The notes beneath the pieces are model-generated. The model did not search any database. It saw only the letters and a list, made by a program, of their open reading frames with translations, and had not been told where the DNA came from. From an uncultured Clostridia bacterium (GTDB taxonomy: Bacteria; Bacillota; Clostridia; Oscillospirales; Acutalibacteraceae), in assembly GCA_947629295.1 (NCBI GenBank), contig CANRDH010000056.1, positions 1-8,684 on the forward strand: a stretch of 8,684 bases of DNA, read 5' to 3'. Shown here piece by piece: positions 5,919-8,684 of this stretch (position 1 is its first letter; the number at the start of each line of letters is the position of its first letter). Position numbers and translations under genes: made by a program.

Positions 5919-5951
5919 TGTCAGGAATGTATATAACAGGAGGAATATAAT

Positions 5952-6545
5952 ATGGATATAATACTTGCATCGGCGTCGCCGAGAAGAAGAAAGCTGTTGT
6001 CTATGCTGTACAGCGATTACAGGGTAATACCGTCGGAGATACGCGAGCTTGTTCCGAGGGATTTGGAGGTGGAAAAATGCCCGGAATATCTTGCACGTGC
6101 AAAAGCAGAGGCAATATCACAGGGACGGGAAAAAAGTCTAGTTATAGGATGCGATACATCGGTTATATGCGAGGGTAAAATGCTTAATAAGCCGAGAGAT
6201 ACCAAGGATGCAAGAATAATGATGAATATGCTCTCAGGCTCTGTTCATAGGGTAATTACAGGCTGCTGCCTTTGCTATATGGGTATAAGCTACTGCTTTT
6301 CAGTTTCCACTGATGTTGAATTTTATGAGCTTTCCGAGCAGGAAATTGAGGAATATATAGTTACCTCCGAGCCGTATGATAAGGCGGGAGGCTATGGAAT
6401 ACAGGGAAGGGGAGCCGTTTTTGTAAAGGGTATCAGCGGGGATTATTATAATGTCGTAGGTCTTCCGATTGCAAGACTTAAAAGAGAAATAGACGGTTTT
6501 CTTTCAAGCTCCGAAATAGTCCGTCTTATAAAACCCGTTCTATGA
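5952..6545 (+). CDS. maf: Maf-family nucleoside triphosphate pyrophosphatase
   Basis: It hydrolyses non-canonical or excess nucleoside triphosphates (dTTP/UTP type in the YhdE subgroup) to monophosphate and pyrophosphate. The 197-residue sequence has SASPRR (7-12), ARAKAEA (48-54), GCDTSV (66-71) in place of the common GADTVV, NKPRDT (79-84), LSGSVHRVITG (94-104), the long conserved DKAGGYGIQG (143-152) and YYNVVGLP (165-172). All catalytic positions I can place are present. AGGAGG (5938-5943) is 8 bases before the ATG. It lies 33 bases after rsmI and 15 bases before the next gene, so it sits in the same operon. The C-terminus is about 10 residues longer than in short Maf proteins. Confidence 0.95.
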   Translation: MDIILASASPRRRKLLSMLYSDYRVIPSEIRELVPRDLEVEKCPEYLARAKAEAISQGREKSLVIGCDTSVICEGKMLNKPRDTKDARIMMNMLSGSVHRVITGCCLCYMGISYCFSVSTDVEFYELSEQEIEEYIVTSEPYDKAGGYGIQGRGAVFVKGISGDYYNVVGLPIARLKREIDGFLSSSEIVRLIKPVL

Positions 6546-6560
6546 TTTTATTGAGATATT

Positions 6561-7109
6561 ATGAAATGGTTAAAGCATCTGAGAACAATTAATCATCATA
6601 AGCGGCTTGTTATGAAGCTTTGTTTCAGTGTGGGCTTGTACAGGCAGGGGCTGATGCATGATTTATCTAAATATTCCCCGACAGAATTTTTCGTGGGAGT
6701 AAAATATTATCAGGGAACAAGAAGTCCGAACAGTGCCGAGCATGAGGCAAAGGGCTTGAGCAGTGCATGGCTTCATCACAAGGGCAGAAACAAGCATCAT
6801 CTGGAATACTGGATAGATTACAGTCTTTCCGAGGAGCATAATATGGAGGGTATGAAAATGCCCGTAAAATATGTTGTGGAAATGTTTTGCGACAGGGTGG
6901 CTGCGTCAAAGACCTATAGAGGGGATAAATACACTGATTCGGACGCATATGATTATTACATCAAATCAAGGCCTCATTATATAATTCATCCGGAAACGGA
7001 CGAGCTTCTTCATAAACTTTTGCTTATGCTTAAAAATGAGGGAGAGGAAAAAACACTGACCTATATCCGCACGGAAATTCTCAAGAAAAAAAACAAGTCA
7101 CGTCACTGA
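6561..7109 (+). CDS. DUF5662 family protein
   Basis: This 182-residue soluble protein resembles the uncharacterised DUF5662 family of Firmicutes. It has a His/Asp-rich pattern, GLMHDLSKYSP (30-40), AWLHHKGRNKHHLEYW (69-84) and FCDRVAASKTY (109-119). The pattern looks like a diverged HD-type metal site (His33-Asp34, His72-His73, Asp111), though enzyme activity is inference. It follows maf by 15 bases. No strong ribosome binding site is visible (TTGAG only), so it may rely on coupling to maf. Its last six codons and the stop fall in the left arm of the terminator hairpin at 7085-7129, an odd constraint that makes the end KKKNKSRH basic. Confidence 0.8.
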   Translation: MKWLKHLRTINHHKRLVMKLCFSVGLYRQGLMHDLSKYSPTEFFVGVKYYQGTRSPNSAEHEAKGLSSAWLHHKGRNKHHLEYWIDYSLSEEHNMEGMKMPVKYVVEMFCDRVAASKTYRGDKYTDSDAYDYYIKSRPHYIIHPETDELLHKLLLMLKNEGEEKTLTYIRTEILKKKNKSRH

Positions 7110-7129
7110 AGCAGTGACGTGACTTGTTT
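7085..7129. terminator. Shared convergent terminator, 18-bp perfect stem
   Basis: AAACAAGTCACGTCACTG (7091-7108) pairs perfectly with the complementary arm (7112-7129) across an AAG loop. On the minus strand the stem is followed by nine T (7093-7085, partly inside the stem), a strong terminator for the metA unit. On the plus strand the T tract is poor (TTGTTTCAG). The left arm holds most of the DUF5662 stop (7107-7109), and the right end touches the stop of the 65-residue gene (7131-7129). Confidence 0.92.
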
Positions 7130-7326
7130 CAGAATATGTCATCGACCGTATCAACATCAAGGTATTCGTCATAATAGTTATATTCGTCGATTTTTTCGTT
7201 ATCAGTCATGCCGTTTGAGGCAAAATTCAGATATTCTCCGCTTGTATCAAAAACCTCCGGTCGGTCGGCAAAATTGCTGTTATGGGGAGGAATAAGTCCC
7301 TTCTGATGTTTTTTACGCTTTTTCAT
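7129..7326 (-). CDS. Small charged protein of unknown function (65 residues)
   Basis: I do not recognise this protein. It starts MKKRKKHQKG, strongly basic, and ends in a very acidic, Tyr-rich stretch (about residues 41-65, with EYNYYDEYLDVDTVDDIF). There is no signal peptide or membrane segment. The start ATG (7326-7324) follows AAGGGG (7340-7335) by 8 bases. It lies 42 bases after metA and ends at the shared terminator, so it is probably the last gene of the metA transcript. The ATG and ribosome binding site lie within a perfect 12-bp hairpin. Evidence for being a gene is its position, its start signal and its exact fit between hairpin and terminator. Without homologues it remains unproven. 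Confidence 0.6.
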   Translation of the reverse strand: MKKRKKHQKGLIPPHNSNFADRPEVFDTSGEYLNFASNGMTDNEKIDEYNYYDEYLDVDTVDDIF

Positions 7327-7352
7327 ATTATCAACCCCTTGTTGATAATATG
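7324..7352 (-). promoter_or_regulatory. 12-bp hairpin holding the start region of the 65-residue gene
   Basis: The minus RNA reads CAUAUUAUCAAC-AAGGG-GUUGAUAAUAUG: a perfect 12-bp stem. AAGGG of the ribosome binding site forms the whole loop and the AUG start is the last three paired bases. No T run follows, so it is not a terminator. It could tune translation, mark an mRNA end, or be a DNA operator. Confidence 0.7.
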
Positions 7353-7368
7353 CCCTCAGATATAGGAA

Positions 7369-8301
7369 TTATTCCTTAAAGCCTTTGATATCTTCCAATT
7401 TATAGGGCGTTTGCTGATAAACGTAATAATTAAGCCAGTTTGAATAAAGAATTGTTGCATAGCTTCTCCAGCTTAGAGACGGAAGCGCGCGGGGGTCGTT
7501 TCCGGGGAAATAATTATAAGGAAGCTCCGGATTGATTCCTTTATTTCTGTCACGGAAATATTCGTTAGCGAGGGTATTTCTGTCATATTCCGCATGACCC
7601 GATATAAAGAACTGCCTTCCGTTTTTGGTTGCTACAATAGCAACGCCTGCTATATTTGAGGAAGCCAGAATTTCAAGCTCCTCATGCTTGCGTATTTCCG
7701 AACGGTGATTACCCGTATAGCGTGAATGGGGGATAAGTATTTTATCGTCAAAGCCTCTCATAAGGGGGTGAAAGGTATCCATGACTCTATGTACATACAC
7801 GCCTGAAAGCTTTTCGTCAAGCTTATATTTAGGTATACCGTAATGATAATAAAGACCTGCCTGAGCGCCCCAGCAGATATGGAAGGTGCTGTAAACATTA
7901 TGTGTTGACCACTCCATGATACTGCAAAGCTCATCCCAATAATCGACGTCCTCAAATTCCATAAGCTCAACGGGTGCTCCCGTTATAATCATGCCGTCAT
8001 AAAAATTATTTTTGACTTCGTCAAATGTTTTATAAAAGGTGGTCAGGTGGTCGAGCGGAGCATTTTTTGAAACATGGGTTGCCGCACGCAGAAGCTCGAT
8101 ATCCACTTGCAGAGGGGTATTTCCGAGAAGCCTCAGAAGTTGAGTTTCAGTTTCTATTTTTGTCGGCATAAGATTGAGTATTATGATTTTAAGAGGACGT
8201 ATATCCTGAGTCATGGCTCTATGGTCCGTCATAACAAATATATTTTCCGACTCGAGCAGCTTATATGCGGGAAGCTCGCTGTTTTGAATTTTTATAGGCA
8301 T
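7369..8301 (-). CDS. metA: Homoserine O-acyltransferase MetA, probably acetyl-CoA-specific
   Basis: It acylates homoserine, the first committed step to methionine. The 310 residues align along the full length with E. coli MetA (309). Landmarks include PLKIIILNLMPTKIETE (36-52), the nucleophile Cys143 (HICWGAQAG), HSRYTGNH (192-199), His236 and Glu238 (GHAEYD), and NYFPGNDP with WLNYYVYQ near the end. The position equal to E. coli Gly111 is Glu112 (GAPVELMEF). Glu here is known in Bacillus MetA to favour acetyl-CoA over succinyl-CoA, so the product is predicted to be O-acetylhomoserine despite the usual 'succinyltransferase' label. The start ATG matches the conserved MPI N-terminus; the ribosome binding site is weak (AAAGAAG). 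No T-box or SAM riboswitch fits in the leader of about 37 bases, where a short TTACTG/CAGTAA dyad (8341-8322) lies. Confidence 0.96.
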   Translation of the reverse strand: MPIKIQNSELPAYKLLESENIFVMTDHRAMTQDIRPLKIIILNLMPTKIETETQLLRLLGNTPLQVDIELLRAATHVSKNAPLDHLTTFYKTFDEVKNNFYDGMIITGAPVELMEFEDVDYWDELCSIMEWSTHNVYSTFHICWGAQAGLYYHYGIPKYKLDEKLSGVYVHRVMDTFHPLMRGFDDKILIPHSRYTGNHRSEIRKHEELEILASSNIAGVAIVATKNGRQFFISGHAEYDRNTLANEYFRDRNKGINPELPYNYFPGNDPRALPSLSWRSYATILYSNWLNYYVYQQTPYKLEDIKGFKE

Positions 8302-8344
8302 ATTGCATTACACTTCTTTCATTACTGATAGGTTGCAGTAAACA

Positions 8345-8373
8345 ATTATAACACAAATCTATATGAAATTCAA
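8345..8373 (-). promoter_or_regulatory. Sigma-A promoter of metA
   Basis: Minus-strand TTGAAT (8373-8368), 17 bases, TATAAT (8350-8345). The -35 element covers the stop codon of the upstream carboxypeptidase gene. The dyad TTACTG/CAGTAA lies just downstream at the expected start of transcription and could be an operator. Confidence 0.75.
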
Positions 8374-8684
8374 CTTTGAAGATTTATTTCTTTTCCAATA
8401 AAAATAGCTTTGGAATCACTTCCATGTCCGATTTCATAAGTTTTGGCAACAGGCAGCCTGTTTTGTGCAGTTTCAAGAACTAATTCTTCAACGGCGGGGA
8501 TTGCGGAAGCCTTCTCCATGCTTGTAAAAGTGCCTAGAATTATACCGTTGATTTTTTCAAAGGCTCCGAGCTGTTTAAGCTGAGCAAGATATGTACGGAT
8601 CTTAGCTTCATCTCCGCCGAAGGCTTCAAGAAGAAGTATTTTACCGCAAAGGTTCGGGAAATATTCCGTACCCGCAAGCTTAAG
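8370..8684 (-). CDS. S66 family LD-carboxypeptidase, C-terminal part
   Basis: An open frame enters from the right edge and ends at TGA 8372-8370, giving 104 residues of a C-terminal domain. The pattern fits muramoyltetrapeptide (LD-) carboxypeptidase, which trims D-Ala from the murein tetrapeptide during wall recycling: KILLLEAFGG (residues 15-24 of the fragment), YLAQLKQLGAFEKINGIILGTFTS (32-55), RLPVAKTYEIGHGSDSKAIFIG (76-97). Glu20 and His87 would be the Glu and His of the Ser-Glu-His triad; the Ser half is outside the window. A self-immunity MccF-type S66 member is the alternative. No terminator follows; the metA promoter overlaps its end, so read-through into metA is possible. Confidence 0.85.
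   Translation of the reverse strand, partial: LKLAGTEYFPNLCGKILLLEAFGGDEAKIRTYLAQLKQLGAFEKINGIILGTFTSMEKASAIPAVEELVLETAQNRLPVAKTYEIGHGSDSKAIFIGKEINLQS

Noticed and set aside
1..8684. CRISPR arrays, tRNA or rRNA genes, insertion sequence ends, phage genes
   Set aside because: I saw no regularly spaced repeats, cloverleaf, transposase frame or attachment-like direct repeats anywhere in the window.

Overview
The window looks like a chromosomal segment of a spore-forming, low-to-moderate-GC Clostridia member, plausibly a Ruminococcus/Oscillospiraceae-type gut anaerobe. The reasons are a sigG gene, a clostridial 2[4Fe-4S] ferredoxin, the start of a TM1266-type regulator usually linked to [FeFe] hydrogenase, strong AGGAGG ribosome binding sites, and dense gene packing with intrinsic terminators. 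The assignment is an inference from gene content; no rRNA or tRNA is present to confirm it.

Layout. On the minus strand at 1-2157 lie, right to left, a Cys-rich four-helix membrane protein of unknown function, a ferredoxin, sigG, and the truncated start of the TM1266-family gene. These behave as separate units: the first three are each followed by a hairpin terminator, and promoters can be seen for the ferredoxin, sigG and the regulator. The divergent region 2140-2449 carries overlapping promoters and an unusual set of inverted and direct repeats. Read on the minus strand, these could form a pseudoknotted 5' leader that controls the membrane-protein start codon. On the plus strand, a methionine aminopeptidase with a SEC-C zinc tail and a GNAT acetyltransferase form one unit that ends at 3861-3890. 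Directly after that terminator is a gene-free stretch (3891-4276) whose start resembles group II intron domain I, as expected for a class C intron remnant. Then comes a plus-strand operon of a TrmN6-like methyltransferase, rsmI, maf and a DUF5662 protein. Its end collides with a minus-strand unit: the 3' end of an LD-carboxypeptidase gene, metA, and a 65-residue orphan gene.

How the genes work together. Most are housekeeping: translation fidelity and RNA modification (TrmN6-like, RsmI), nucleotide sanitation (Maf), N-terminal Met removal (Map), methionine synthesis (MetA) and cell-wall recycling (S66 peptidase). SigG runs the late forespore programme and has a good sigma-F-type promoter match. 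The main points of novelty are regulatory: the candidate leader RNA at 2140-2292, the terminator inside the leader of the TM1266 gene, the 12-bp hairpin that holds both ribosome binding site and start codon of the 65-residue gene, and a terminator stem that contains the stop signals of two convergent genes.
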